This document shows positions 46,879 through 57,906 of a stretch of DNA of 64,000 nt, piece after piece. Below the pieces are notes generated by a model, which saw only the letters and a program-made list of their open reading frames with translations, was not told the origin of the DNA and made no database searches. The DNA lies in assembly GCA_019925795.1 (NCBI GenBank), contig CM034307.1:17877197-17941196 (forward strand), written 5' to 3'. Numbering within the stretch: the first letter of the stretch is position 1; every line of letters begins with the position of its first letter. The translations under genes and the position numbers were made by a program. The stretch is from Dendrobium chrysotoxum. Lineage: Eukaryota; Streptophyta; Magnoliopsida; Asparagales; Orchidaceae.

Positions 46879-49126
46879 GATTGTAATACCCCATATTTTG
46901 ACTTTGTCAATTTTTTTTTGGAGTCATTATAACTCCAAATCATAATCTGCCTTCTCCATAGTATTTTGATTTTGGTATTTTACTTGCATGAATTTTTTTG
47001 TAATTTTTGGACACCGATAAAAATTTATAAAGAATTTGTACTTGATGATACAAGTGATGATTTTGGGACTATCAAGTGTCTATTTTACAAACTGATTTCA
47101 TCGATATTTTTTAAATAATATATTTTATTTTATGAATATTTTTTTATAATTTTTGAAGTCTTAAAATGAATTATTTGAATTTTTCATTAAAATAAATGGA
47201 TTAAATAAATTATATAATAAAAATATTATTTTAATGAAAATATCATAAAGTACTTAGTTTTTTTTTAAAAGCCATTTTATCTCCCTAAGCTTTCGGCTAA
47301 CAGAGAGTAGATTTGCAAAATATGAAAGAAATGAGAGGAAAGAGAAAGAAGAAGTTGAGATTTAGAGGTCGCGGTGCGATTTTTGTCCGTCGGGCTAGTT
47401 GGGATAATTGCTCATCTTGCTGTAAGGAATCCATACCCTATTTTTGATTTCAAAGATTTTATATTTTTGATATTTTTTTGATCAAATTTGTGTTTTCGTT
47501 ACCGAAAAATATGAATAACTTTGTATTGGTAAAATTTTCATCACGTAACTTTTTGTATTTTATAAAGATCATGATTATGAGCATATTGAGTATTTATTTA
47601 AGATTTTTCACCAGGTGATTTTAAAAATATAGTAATTTTTATCTACTCAGAAATTTATTTTGACATCTAAAAATAATGGTGTAGTACAATAAAAGTTTTA
47701 AAACATTATTTTTTATAATTCTTGATAATTTGGTAATTTTTTAAAAATATGTATTTTTGCCTAATAGGATTCTTTGTTGTCTACCGTTATAACATTTTGG
47801 CACCTTCTTAAGTAAGCTTAATTATACATTATTTACTGCAATGCATTGAAATGAGTGTGAATATATGATTGGATTGAGTAATAGCTAGTTTCTTTTAATA
47901 TTATATTATTGTGATAATACTATGTGTGTAAAAGACAAGTAAAGACTAGTTGACCCGTTGGTTGGAGAATGATTGACTTGTATAGGATGGTGGGTCGACG
48001 GGCTTTCCTTTAAATACTGTGGTTTGATGTTATCCTATACTAATTCATGTGATACACTGATTGGGAGTTATAAGGAGATTATTACTGTGCTGACGGGCAA
48101 AGATTCACGACTTTTTTTACTGAGCTAACGGTTTATTAACACTGATACTAACACTGAAAAACACCGTGATAGCTAGGATTTCTTACTTGTTTAGTGTGAC
48201 TACTAAAATGCATATTTTGAAGCATTACTCTTATTATTGTATGGATTTATTTGTACTTCATAGATTTATTATAATTATATTATTTTACTACTCTTGCCAC
48301 TAGATTGTTACTATTACTGATATAGATACAGATATTATTTGATACTACTAATTCACTGTACCGATAGTAAGTATATGATATACTGAGCATGTGATATATA
48401 AGATTTATTAAGCATGTGATTGAGATATTGAGTATATGATTGAGATACTGATTTAATACTGATATAGAATAACTAGATAGCATGTGTATACTCTTAAATA
48501 ATTTTACTACATTGACATGATTTCGATAGTCTTTATTGATATTTGGATTTGATGTTTTATCTGATTTCTATATGGATATAATGATTTCTTTATAGATTTG
48601 ACTCCCGTACTGGTTTACTACTTTACTGACTTTCATACTGCAGTATTTTACTATTTACAAATTATACTGCTACTGCATTTAAGTTTTAATTTTTCTGTAC
48701 TGATTCAATGATCATATAAATATAACTGCAATGATTTGATTGTTGACATGTATATTGCTTCTTTGCCGTGCTTTGAAAGTTGTAGGTTTTGGTGACCTGC
48801 TAGGTTTTTTTAGCTCATCATATATGATTTTAAATAATTTCAGGTCAGGGCAGGGGAATAAGAGTGTGAGGCTGGTCAAGATTCTTCAGGTTATGGTTCC
48901 TTTTATTTTAGTCGTTCTTTTGTACTCAGGATAGGATAGATATTTGATGATTGTGTATATCCTTAGTAGTGTACATGATTTTTGGGAATGAATATAGATG
49001 TGTATATTGATGTTTTGACTTATAGAATTACTTTCACTATTTATTTTTGATATAGATAGCTTTGGTTGTTATTTATTAAAAAATTAAAAGAATAATTCTT
49101 CCAAATTAGATTCTGGGGCATCACAC
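46879..49126 (+). repeat. 3' LTR of the short chromovirus element
   Basis: About 2.25 kb, from TGTAATACCCCAT to GGGGCATCACA. A U3 segment with a purine run and 'tttagaggtcgcggtgcg' lies near 47360-47380. The same LTR family is seen at 50876-51415 (plus) and 61386-64000 (minus). Confidence 0.8.
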
Positions 49127-49563
49127 CTATTTTGCTCATTGCTTTTGTTTCCTTGTTTCCTCACTTAATTATTCCTGCTAATTATATCATGGTAAGTTAT
49201 GAGTGGAATTTTAACTGCATAGATACATTTGCCTTTGCTTTTTCCCTTATGTTATTTTCTTTATTTTGCAGGATCCTTTTAGTGTTCATTTATAGGTTCC
49301 TGAATTTTTTGGTGGAAAGATTATGCTTATGGGATATCATATGTTCTTTCCTTTTTTTGGGGTTTTGACTGCTTGCCACCCTTATACTGCTCCTAGGTAA
49401 TGTTGTAGTTTTGATTAGGAGGGAACTTGAGCTCTTAGGTTTTCTTTTTTATTTTCTTGTAGCTCTTGTGAGCAGTAGTGAGCTCGAGATCCCTATTAAG
49501 GACCTTGTAATATTTCTTTTAATCAACACGTAGGCCCTTTTGGGGGTTTCCCCTAAAAAAAAA

Positions 49564-50325
49564 TTCTTCACCCCAAATAGAGGGTTGAAGTATTACTTTT
49601 ATCATTTATCAAAACTATGGATGCATAATGAAGCTAAGTATGAGGAACCAATAACCAACTTAGAGTTGATAATTTTAAACAAAACTAAAAAAAATAAAGG
49701 TATATGTAGATTCATAGCTTCCTATCAACCAAGTTGTAGATAAACATAAGGTGTTAAAAGAAAACTTGATTTCGCTTCACCACTATACAATGAAGTTGTT
49801 AGAATAGATTTTTAACATGACTTTATATAGAATACCACGTGGAGAAAATGCCACAATGAATTTCTTAGCAAAGCTCACTAAATAAATAGTTATTTCTAAA
49901 GTGGATTTAATTCTAATAGAAGTTTAGGATCATAAGGTCTTGTCACTAATTTTTATGGAATATATCAATAGAAAATTATTAAAAGAGGTGAAAATTATTT
50001 TCACTGTAGATGAAAAAGTGGTAGATTGGAGAATACCCTTCATTAAATACTTGTGAGAAAATAAGCTCCCTCAGGATAATATAATTATCAATCAGATAAA
50101 AAGAAGATCTCTATCTTATACCTTAATCAATAAAACCCTTTACATAAGATCATTTAATCAGATATAGTTGTGTTTCCACAATATGCTTGAAGCTAAAGAT
50201 ATAGTAAAGGTTGTTCATGATGGATTATGTGGTGCTCACCAATCTGGTCCTAAAAAAAAAATGAATTTTAAAAAGATGGGATACTACTGTCACTCAATGA
50301 TAGATGACTGCATGAATATTGATTA
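49564..50325 (+). pseudogene. Tat-like gypsy pol, right part: second RNase H end and integrase zinc-binding region
   Basis: Resumes the reading cut at 43004: TPNRGLKYYFYHLSKLWMHN with EAKYEEPITNLEL, the Tat RNase H pattern HNEAEYEALI. Later REENATMNFLAKLTK, VVDWRIPFIKYL, SLSYTLINKTLYIRSF and VVHDGLCGAHQSG with GYYCHSMIDDCM, the HHCC end of integrase. Stops are frequent. At about 50325 it gives way to a different gypsy lineage. Confidence 0.7.
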
Positions 50326-50327
50326 GA

Positions 50328-50820
50328 GATAGATTGATAGCTCTATAGGACAGACAAGGACATTATTTTGATGCTAAGCATTGGATTATGGAATTTTAGG
50401 TAGGAAATTTTATATATGTGAAAATCATGCTGATAAAAGAAATTAGTAGATTTTACAAGGAATGGAGATTGAGTCCAAGAAATGTTAGATCATTTCAAGT
50501 TATTGAATGGATTGGGAAATCTACCTACAAGTTACAGTTACTAAATCAAATGTTTGAGATTCATAATGTGTTTCATATATCACTTCTGAGGAAATCACTA
50601 TCTGATCTTGGAAATAGGATATCTGATGAAGACACCGAGGTATATCTAAATTTAAGTTATTGGGAAGAACCACAGAGGATTTTAGCCTATGATGTCAGAA
50701 TGCTAAGGAGTAAATAGATTCCTATGGTTAGAGTTCAATGAAAAAATAAGACTGAAAGAGAAGCTACTTAAAAAAAAGAGGCTGAGATGAAATAGATATA
50801 TTATGATCTTTTTATGTGAT
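50328..50820 (+). pseudogene. Chromovirus integrase C-terminus with chromodomain remnant
   Basis: DRQGHYFDAKHWIMEF, VGNFIYVKIM, then an open frame 50418-50717: RFYKEWRLSPRNVRSFQVIE, YKLQLL, IHNVFHISLLRKSL, EDTEVYLNLSYWEEP. The pattern 'LSPR..GPF.I...YxLxLP...IHNVFHVSxLRK' is diagnostic for Ty3/gypsy chromoviruses. After the stop at 50715 the degenerate sequence still shows a chromodomain-like 'REAT*KKEAEMK'. The chromodomain would steer integration to heterochromatin. Truncated on the left. Confidence 0.8.
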
Positions 50821-50875
50821 CTAAGACCTGTGTGTTGAAATGTCGAGAATGACATTTTTTGAAGAGAAGAGAATT

Positions 50876-51415
50876 GTGACACCTCTAGGTTCAGCATTCA
50901 ACTCTACTCGTTTTGACCCGATTGGAAAAAGTCGACCACGAGGAGAGAGGAGAAAGTTTTGGAGAGGGAAAAGGAGATTTTGAGCTGCTTCCAACTATTT
51001 TTAGCCATTGAGTCAGTTAAAAAAATTGTCTGGATTGAGGTAGACCAAATTATGCCTATCTCAGTTCTTAAAAATACAAAGTTTTTCTGAATGTTTTGAT
51101 TAAATTTATATTTCTGTTATCGAAAAATGTGAATAACTTTGCACTGAAAAAATTTTCACCACATAACTTTTTATATGTTATAGAGATTGAAATTACAATC
51201 ATTTTGAATATTTTTTAAAATTTTTTTACAATATATTTTTGAAATTGGGCAGTTTTTATTGAATAGAAAATAATCTAACTCTAAAAAATAGTACTGTAAT
51301 ACAATGAATGTCTTAAAATAGTGTTTTACACAATCTTTGATAATTCAATTATGTTTTGAAATGGTAAAATTTTTCTTAGTAGGAATTTCTATTACCTATC
51401 ATTATAGACAACGGT
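50876..51415 (+). mobile_element. Partial chromovirus LTR after the integrase end
   Basis: 'tcgagaatgacattttttgaagagaagagaat' precedes TGTGACACC, the family's pol-to-LTR junction. The part from 51060 to 51415 is colinear with 47430-47790 ('cgaaaaatgtgaataactttg' against 'cgaaaaatatgaataactttg'). The remainder of the LTR is lost. Confidence 0.65.
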
Positions 51416-52341
51416 GCAAATCAGATACATTCAATTTTGCTTTAACTGCTATAACATGATAAAATATTGATAAGTGTAAATAATATTATATTTTTATGTT
51501 AATTTGTTAGTAAAAATATATTATTATAGTTGTGTTTGTGTAGGAAAAAATATAAAATGAGCAAAATTTTCAAGTATGGTACAACGCCATGACATCAGAC
51601 ACAATACCGCCATGATGCCGGAGTGCTCAAATATGGATATGACAGTGTCTAGTCTTTGTTTAAGAGCACCGCAACATCAAAGGATTCAACTTTTTTTAGA
51701 GAACCATGTTGATTGTGAGTTTCACAAGTATCATAATAGTGAATATTTTCTTAACTTTATTGATATATAAGTAATTCATATTCATTTTATTTTTGCTTAT
51801 CATTTGAACTTATTATATTAACATAATGTTAACTTATTATATTTATAATAAAATTTTGAGGCATCATATGAAATATGACTTGATTTTTAGTAAAATATAG
51901 TTTAAATCTATTGAAAAAGAATTTTTAGTTTCTTGACAAATTGTAAAAAAATGAATTATATATTGTAAAATATCATTTTATGTGAGTAAATATATTTTTC
52001 ATTAATATGATCATTATTATAAATACTTTCATCGATAAACTTATTTATTCATATAACTAAATAAATATAATATTACATTTTATTAATATTATGTTTTAAA
52101 TAAATATAGTCTTATATTATTATAAACTTTTTTACTGATAAACTTATTTATTAATGTAATTAAGAAAATATAGTAATCATATAACTAAATAAGTATAATA
52201 TTATATTTTTGTTTTGCACGTGGGCTGCGGCGGCTTTCAAAATGCCAAATATGTAAAAAACAAAAAAACGCACATCATAAGAAATCAGCGTCGACGAAGG
52301 GAACAACACCTCCAAATCTCGAAGCCGGTTTGCCATTCTTC
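51416..52341. other. AT-rich 5' flank of the threonine dehydratase gene
   Basis: About 800 bp of very AT-rich sequence without a frame, then an abrupt rise in GC from 52205. The last 60-80 bases before the ATG at 52342 look like a 5' UTR. No clear TATA box at the usual distance. Confidence 0.5.
52217..52222. promoter_or_regulatory. G-box (CACGTG) upstream of threonine dehydratase
   Basis: CACGTG about 120 bp before the start codon, at the point where the flank turns GC-rich. Plant bZIP and bHLH factors bind this core. A single hexamer is weak evidence. Confidence 0.35.
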
Positions 52342-53837
52342 ATGGATTCAGCTGTCCTCGTACGTCCTTACCGTTTCCATCTCCGGCTAGCACAGGCAGC
52401 AGATCTTCTGCCGTCTGCCTCTCTCCGGACATTTGTACTCCCACCAGTCGGTTCTGGCCCCCGCGCAAGATTGCCCCGACTCGCTGCCGCGCCATCGACG
52501 GCGATCTCCCCAACAGAAGCGGAGAAGGCGGATGTGGCAACCTCTCACTCATCTCCTTATCCAGACACTACCCTAATGAGGGTTACGGTAGAGTCCCTGC
52601 AGTATGAGAGTGGGTATCTCGGCGGCATCTCTGAGAAAACACCGCCGCCAGCGGCTGATAGCGGCGCAAATGGGGCGCCCAGTCCGATGGAGTATCTCAC
52701 TAATATACTGTCTTCAAAGGCTTACGATGTCGCTATAGAGTCTCCTTTGCAGTTTGCCCCCAAGCTATCGCAGAGGCTCGGAGTCAATCTATGGCTCAAG
52801 AGGGAGGATTTGCAACCCGTAATTTATCCTTTGTGTTGCTTTTTTATCATTTCATTTCCTATGCGATCGAAATTCTGTGTGATTTTTTTTGTTAATAGGG
52901 CTTTGATTTTGCTCTTATCGTGCATTCGAAAGCTCGAATTATCTTTTTCTCAGCTAATCAGTTTTGCTTTAACCTGTATATGGTACTCTTTTACGTTGTG
53001 TTAGGTATTGGACACACTAAAACAATAATCTAGTTATCTTTACCAGTAGGTCCGTGCGATGTGTAGTTTCTTATTTAATGATACGAGAATATTAATTACG
53101 AATTCTAGATTGCCAGTCTTATTTTACTTTTTCTTGTTCTAATTTGTTTTTTAGGATATGTAACTAAAAATATTTAATTAATATGCTCCTGCTTAAATGT
53201 AGGTATTCTCATTTAAGTTGCGGGGAGCATATAACATGATGTCAAAGCTTCTTAAAGAGCAGTTGGATCAGGGCGTCATTTGTTCGTCTGCTGGAAATCA
53301 TGCCCAAGGAGTTGCATTGGCTGCTCAGAAGTTGGGATGTGATGCTGTTATCATAATGCCTGTTACAACACCAGAAATAAAGGTTTCTTGATCTTCGATG
53401 GAGGGTTCTCTTTATTTATTCTCATTATGCAAATTTCTTGAATTTATGAGTAACTGAGCATACTGATGGACACCTAAATAGGCACATTTAGAACATAAAA
53501 GATAAAAAATATGCAGCTTTGCTCAATTTAATGTAATTCTTTTGTAATGTTATATTTCTGATTTCAGTGGAGATCAGTTCAACGTTTAGGAGCAACAGTT
53601 GTTCTTAAGGGTGATTCTTATGATGAAGCTCAGTTATATGCTAAACAAAGAGCGGAGAGTGATGGTCGGACATTCATACCCCCCTTTGATCATCCAGACA
53701 TTATAATGGGACAAGGAACTGTGGGAATGGAAATCGTTCGCCAAATAAAAGGTCCTTTGCATGCCGTATTTGTACCTGTTGGAGGTGGTGGACTGATTGC
53801 TGGCATTGCTACTTATATAAAGTGTGTTTGCCCAGAA
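52342..53837 (+). CDS. OMR1: Threonine dehydratase (threonine deaminase), biosynthetic, chloroplastic; exons 1-3, incomplete 3'
   Basis: Pyridoxal-phosphate enzyme that converts threonine to 2-oxobutanoate and ammonia, the first committed step of isoleucine synthesis in plastids. Exons: 52342-52818, 53203-53382 and 53568-53837 (159, 60 and 90 codons, all in phase 0) with GT-AG introns of 384 and 185 bp. The start is the first ATG in frame. Residues 1-80 are Ser/Arg/Pro/Ala-rich, as in a transit peptide. The catalytic part begins near residue 120 (YDVAIESPLQFAPKLSQRLG, LWLKREDLQP). The PLP lysine is K164 in VFSFKLRGAYN, SSAGNHAQG is 187-195 and the phosphate-binding GGGGLI is 291-296. Known plant enzymes are about 590-600 residues; here 309 are encoded. 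The last third of the catalytic domain and both regulatory ACT-like domains are not in the window, so the gene either has a very long intron 3 or is truncated. All visible residues look intact. Confidence 0.9.
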
Positions 53838-54440
53838 GTATGTATCTGTTCTCTAAATCTTGAAAATTGTATGTGATTAACATCATATATATCTGAGGAA
53901 ACAGAAAGCCTGATTTGATTATGACTCCATAGGCTGCATAGTGCATAAGCCACTTTCATGCCTCCCTTTGTTTATGCTTCTAATAGTACTTTTTTATGTC
54001 TTCTCATATGGCAAGGAAGGCAAATAGAAGGTCATCATATCTTCTTTGTGGTATTTCTTCACTAATGGGTATGAGAAGTTTTTGAAGTTTTCTTCTAGAG
54101 TGAATTACATTACCTAGGTGCAACTACTATTTTCATTTCATCTATCATAATTAATCAAGCATGGTGCTCGTCATCCCCGCAACCTAAATGCACTCGCCTT
54201 CTGCTCCTAGGCAATCTAGGGCTCCACCACAGGTCGCTTATGACCTCTGGATGTTAACCAGCTACAGCCCCTTTCGGCTTAACACTTGCTAATATACTCA
54301 CCCATACATACTCAACCTCAAGCACTAGGCATTATAGGACTTGCCCTTAGACAAAGAAATACAATAAAGCAGAATAATCATTCCCCAAGATATTCGGGGT
54401 GTAACATGTCTAAAGCAGTCTGTTCATTATTTTAGGTATT
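53838..54440 (+). other. Start of intron 3, then a gypsy LTR end and leader
   Basis: A GTATGT donor at 53838 opens the intron. From about 54030 the sequence matches 56330-56645: the ends of two LTR copies ('gaattacattacctaggtg'), 'catcataattaatca'-like termini and a possible primer site at 54162 and 56453 (TGGTGCNCGTCATNCCCGC). A shared leader ('acaggtcgcttatgacctc', 'aaccagctacagccc') follows. No coding region. Confidence 0.5.
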
Positions 54441-54449
54441 ATTTGTTTC

Positions 54450-55180
54450 AAGAGAATATTCGTGACTTGGTTTTCTAGCACCTAGAAGCACCAAAAGAGC
54501 TCATAAATTCTCTTTAAAAGGTTGCAAGAATCTGGATAGCCGTTGAGGAACTTCATTGTAAGGTTCCAAAGGGAGATGCTAGATGTGAAGGATTTTTTGC
54601 ATCCTGCCGTCGTGTAGGCCACCTTGATTCAAGGACTAAGAGAAGGTCTTCTTTGCTATGCACTTGACCTACAATAACAGAAGACTTTGGCTGAGTTGTT
54701 GGAACTCGTCAACAGTGACATTAATGCAAATGCATTCAACCGAATGGTCGAATCTTTTTTGACCACGCATCTCCTACAAGGGATAGAAGGGATGGGGGGA
54801 GGGGGCAATAGCTTGATGAGCAGAACAACCCCGAGCCCTCGGTGAAAATGGAGAATCAAAATTAGACAACTTGCCACTATCTCATGATTATGGAATAGAG
54901 GCTAACTAAAATGGTCCTGGATACCTTGGTAGGTGTAACAAGGCACGCTCAAAAGGAGAACACTCCTGAAGGATCATCCGACTCGGTGGTTCATCGTAAA
55001 GGGCAGGATAGTAGGGCTTTGACCTCAATATCTATTTCAGATCCCACTCATATGGTGAAGAGTGATGAATATAACCCACCTAGTCGGCGTATCGGAAGAG
55101 CCAAACTAAAATTGATGAACGCCTTCTTCAGGGAGATTGCAGAAGCTAGGTTTCTCCTTAAAGTTTAAGATGCTACAGTT
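54450..55180 (+). pseudogene. Gypsy (Tat-like) gag fragment, first copy
   Basis: With frameshifts the plus strand reads LIQGLREGLLCYALDL, KTLAELLELVNSDINANAF and NRMVESFLTTHL. The order 'xxLIxGLRxGxxxxxLxxxxxxTLAELLxxxxxxINAxE' is that of plant gypsy Gag (retrotrans_gag). A G-rich spot (54793-54807) marks the place where the second copy has a long G-run. The frame 54911-55168 continues it. Confidence 0.55.
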
Positions 55181-55349
55181 GGAGCCCTATAGGGGGAGGA
55201 TTGATAAGGTGGATCATGTGGTCACTTTCGAATCGGTGACGTTACTAATGGACATTTATGATACTTTGAAGTGCTGATTTTTTTTCAAAACTCTTAAGGA
55301 ATTTTTGTTAAGATGGTTCACTTTCTTTCCGGTGAGAGTCATTACCTAT

Positions 55350-55800
55350 TTTTTTGAATTCAAGAGAATATTTGTGACTTGGTTTTCTAGCACCTATAAG
55401 TACCAGAAGAGCTCACAAATTCTCTTCAAAAGGTTGCAAGAATTTGGATAGCTGCTAAGGAACTTCATTGTAAGGTTCCAAATGGAGATGCTAGATGTGA
55501 AGGATTTGGAACTTGCAGTCCCATAGGCCACCTTGATTCAAGGACTGAGAGAAGGTTCATTTTGCTATGCATTTGACCTACAGCAGTAGAGGACTTTGGC
55601 TGAGTTGTTGGAACTCATCAATAGTGACATTAATGCAAAGAATTCAACCGAGTGGTCGAATCTTTTTTGACCACACATCTCCAAGAGCTCGTTGTGAGAA
55701 GAAAACAATAACAAAGGAGAGACAAGGAGAGGATTTGCCAAAGGGATAGAAGGGACCAAGGGGGGGGAGGGGGGGGGGGGGGGCAATAGCTAGTGGACTC
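55350..55800 (+). pseudogene. Gypsy gag fragment, second tandem copy
   Basis: Direct repeat of 54440-54810: 'gacttggttttctagcacct', KTLAELLEL-type reading, LIQGLREGSFCYAF and FNRVVESFLTTHLQE. The two copies lie about 900 bp apart, so this is a local duplication within the element or the join of two elements. Confidence 0.55.
55760..55783 (+). repeat. G homopolymer (8 G, A, 15 G)
   Basis: The first gag copy has only GGGGGGAGGGGG at the same place. G-runs like this can form quadruplexes and are prone to slippage and sequencing error. Confidence 0.85.
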
Positions 55801-56640
55801 TACCTTATGGGCCCACAAAGGAACAAGCTCTAGGATCACCAAGAACCAACTCAATCAGCAAAGAGTAGTACTCCCTCTCGAGGACAATCAAGGGTCCTCA
55901 TGAATTACCAAATTCGTCACTTGTCCTCTAGTAAGGAGTACCCGTCGAAGCCATTTGTTACTATCTATGATGGAGCATTGCTAACCATGCTCGTCACCTT
56001 GGCTACAGGAAAACATCTATCCAAGAGGGTTCCAGCTCTCCTATCATATGAAATGGTTATATTTCTTTTCGACTCTCCTAATTCAAGCTTTACCAGCGCC
56101 TTTTTTTTTCTTCAAATTTAAACTAGGGACTACTTAAAGGCAGCTGAAGAAATGGAATTCCAAATTCCCTAATTCCATTACCTCTCTTCAAATCTCATGC
56201 TTAGCTATACAATTGAGTGAACCACGTGCCAATTCTTATTTCAACCTGGCCCTTACTTGAGTAAAATGAGATAGTCAAAGAGAAGTCTGAAGAGAGTGAG
56301 AGAGCCAGAAGTGAGTATCTATGGGATTGAGAATCATATCTTCTTTGAGGTCTTTCTTCACTAATGGGTCCGAGAGGTTTTCTTCCAGAGTGAATTACAT
56401 TACCTAGGTGAAACAACTATTTTCATTTCATCTATCATAATTAATCAAACATGGTGCCCGTCATTCCCGCAACCTAAATGCACTCGCTTTTTGCTCATAC
56501 GCAGTCTAGGGCTCCATCACAGGTCGCTTATGACCTCGGGATGTTAACCAGCTACAGCCCTTTCGGCTTAACACTCGCCAATATACTCACCCACACATAG
56601 TCACCTCAAGCACTAAGCATTATAGGACTTGCCCGGAGAC
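55801..56640 (+). mobile_element. Gypsy LTR-like segment and leader, second copy
   Basis: From about 56330 it repeats 54030-54370, including the putative LTR end at about 56452, the primer-like TGGTGCCCGTCATTCCCGC and the leader after it. The frame 55900-56121 has no family resemblance that I can see. Confidence 0.45.
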
Positions 56641-56809
56641 AAAGAAAAACGAGTCTTTTCTTTGTACTCGCTAAACCTTTATTCAAAGACTAACATTTCT
56701 TATTGTAACTCGCACCACTGATTACAGGTAGGAACTACTAAATGTTTCATTATCAGGCAGCATAACTACGAGTTCTCATGTGATCTAGCCTAATCTTCTG
56801 GCCCGATCC

Positions 56810-56849
<40 letters not shown>

Positions 56850-57330
56850 AGAAAGAGAGTGAATAATGAATAATAAGAAAGAGACAAGAAAGCAAGTCAT
56901 TCCTATGTACTCGCTAAAAGCAATATTTATTCAAAGACTAAAATTTCTTATGAACTTGCACCACTGATTACTAGTAGAAATTACTAAATGCTTCATTGCA
57001 TAGAACAAAGAGTTCTCATATCATCCAACCTAATCCTATATGTCGATTCCCCACTTTGTGATAAGATCTACAATGAGATGTGAGTCCCTTATAGTAGGAG
57101 AGTCTTGCTGGTTACTCGCAAAGGCCAAAGTGTATAAAACCTGGCATAAGGTGAGGCCCACTTAAGGTGACAACTCTAATATGTGACAAGTAGCCTTATA
57201 GGTCGACTCTCTGCTTTGCGACAAGATCCGCAATGATTAGTGGGTGAGAACCTTTTAGCTGGCGAGTCTAGGTGGTTATCCCCATGAAGACTAAAAGTTT
57301 GGTGAAAGGTACAACCCACCTAAAGCAACA
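56641..57330 (+). repeat. Short duplicated blocks and an (AT)n microsatellite
   Basis: 'gtactcgctaaa...tattcaaagacta' to 'gagttctcat' occurs at about 56667-56785 and again at 56908-57020. 'cgact/cgatt..ctgctttgcgacaagatc' occurs near 57045 and 57212. An AT dinucleotide run lies at 56812-56843. No gene. Confidence 0.65.
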
Positions 57331-57905
57331 TATGTCGAGCTCACATTATTGGTAGAGTTCACAAGGTGATGAGTTCATTTATATTGGATTCTTTTGACAC
57401 AAGGATTTACAACATTTTGGAAACAATCTCAAAAGATCTCAATATCTTTCGTACTCTAACTCGCCATGGCACTAATTACTGAAGTTAATTTTCTATCGAG
57501 TTCAGGTTTGTTGAGCTATTTCATGCAGTTATTAATAACTCAGCTCCTCTAATTCATTTAAACAAGTCATTTTACCTTTATTTACATATTCAAAAGTTGA
57601 GTTATATATTTATATATTTAATGTCCTAGTTAGTTAATTACTCATTCAATGACAAATATATTTATTTATTTAATGGGTGAAAGCTAATTGCTCATTTAAT
57701 GGTGGAATTACATGTTCATTTATTTAATGAACAAGTTAGTTAATTGTTATTTGAATGGTTGAGTTATTTAATTATTTATTGATAGTCGAGCTTTTCAGTT
57801 TTAACCAAGTTACATACGAGTAAAAAATTAGAGAAATTTAGAGTTCTCAACCATATATTGGCGAGTACCATAGTATTTACACCTTATACTTGTTATTCAT
57901 ACAAA
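57331..57905. other. AT-rich spacer with a short periodic motif
   Basis: Variants of 'gttatttatttaatg' recur every 40-60 bp between 57590 and 57790. No coding region. Confidence 0.4.
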
Positions 57906-57906
57906 A

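Larger units (their letters stand above)
46002..49126 (+). mobile_element. Chromovirus-type LTR element with only ~260 bp between the LTRs
   Basis: A truncated 5' LTR (46002-46616) and a full 3' LTR (46879-49126) both end 'ttctggggcatcaca'. A primer site follows the first. 'gttagggacgacattttctaaaggtgggtagat' precedes TGTAATACCCC of the second, which is the 3' end signature of Tekay/Del chromoviruses. No coding region lies between. It sits in the 3' UTR of the LINE above. Confidence 0.75.
43005..49563 (+). mobile_element. 5'-truncated L1-type LINE, itself interrupted by an LTR element
   Basis: The left edge lies in the RT domain right after the gypsy GIIFIS reading. The right edge is a nine-base A tract (49555-49563), after which the gypsy reading resumes (TPNRGLKYYFYHL). 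The 3' UTR is split: 45334-46001 and 49127-49554. A clear target duplication is not visible (ATTCATATC on the left, ATTCTTCAC on the right), so it has eroded. Confidence 0.7.

Noticed and set aside
52819..53004. Continuation of the threonine dehydratase frame past 52818
   Set aside because: The frame stays open by chance into intron 1. The conserved protein continues at 53203 (VFSFKLRGAYN), and GT-AG sites fit exactly.
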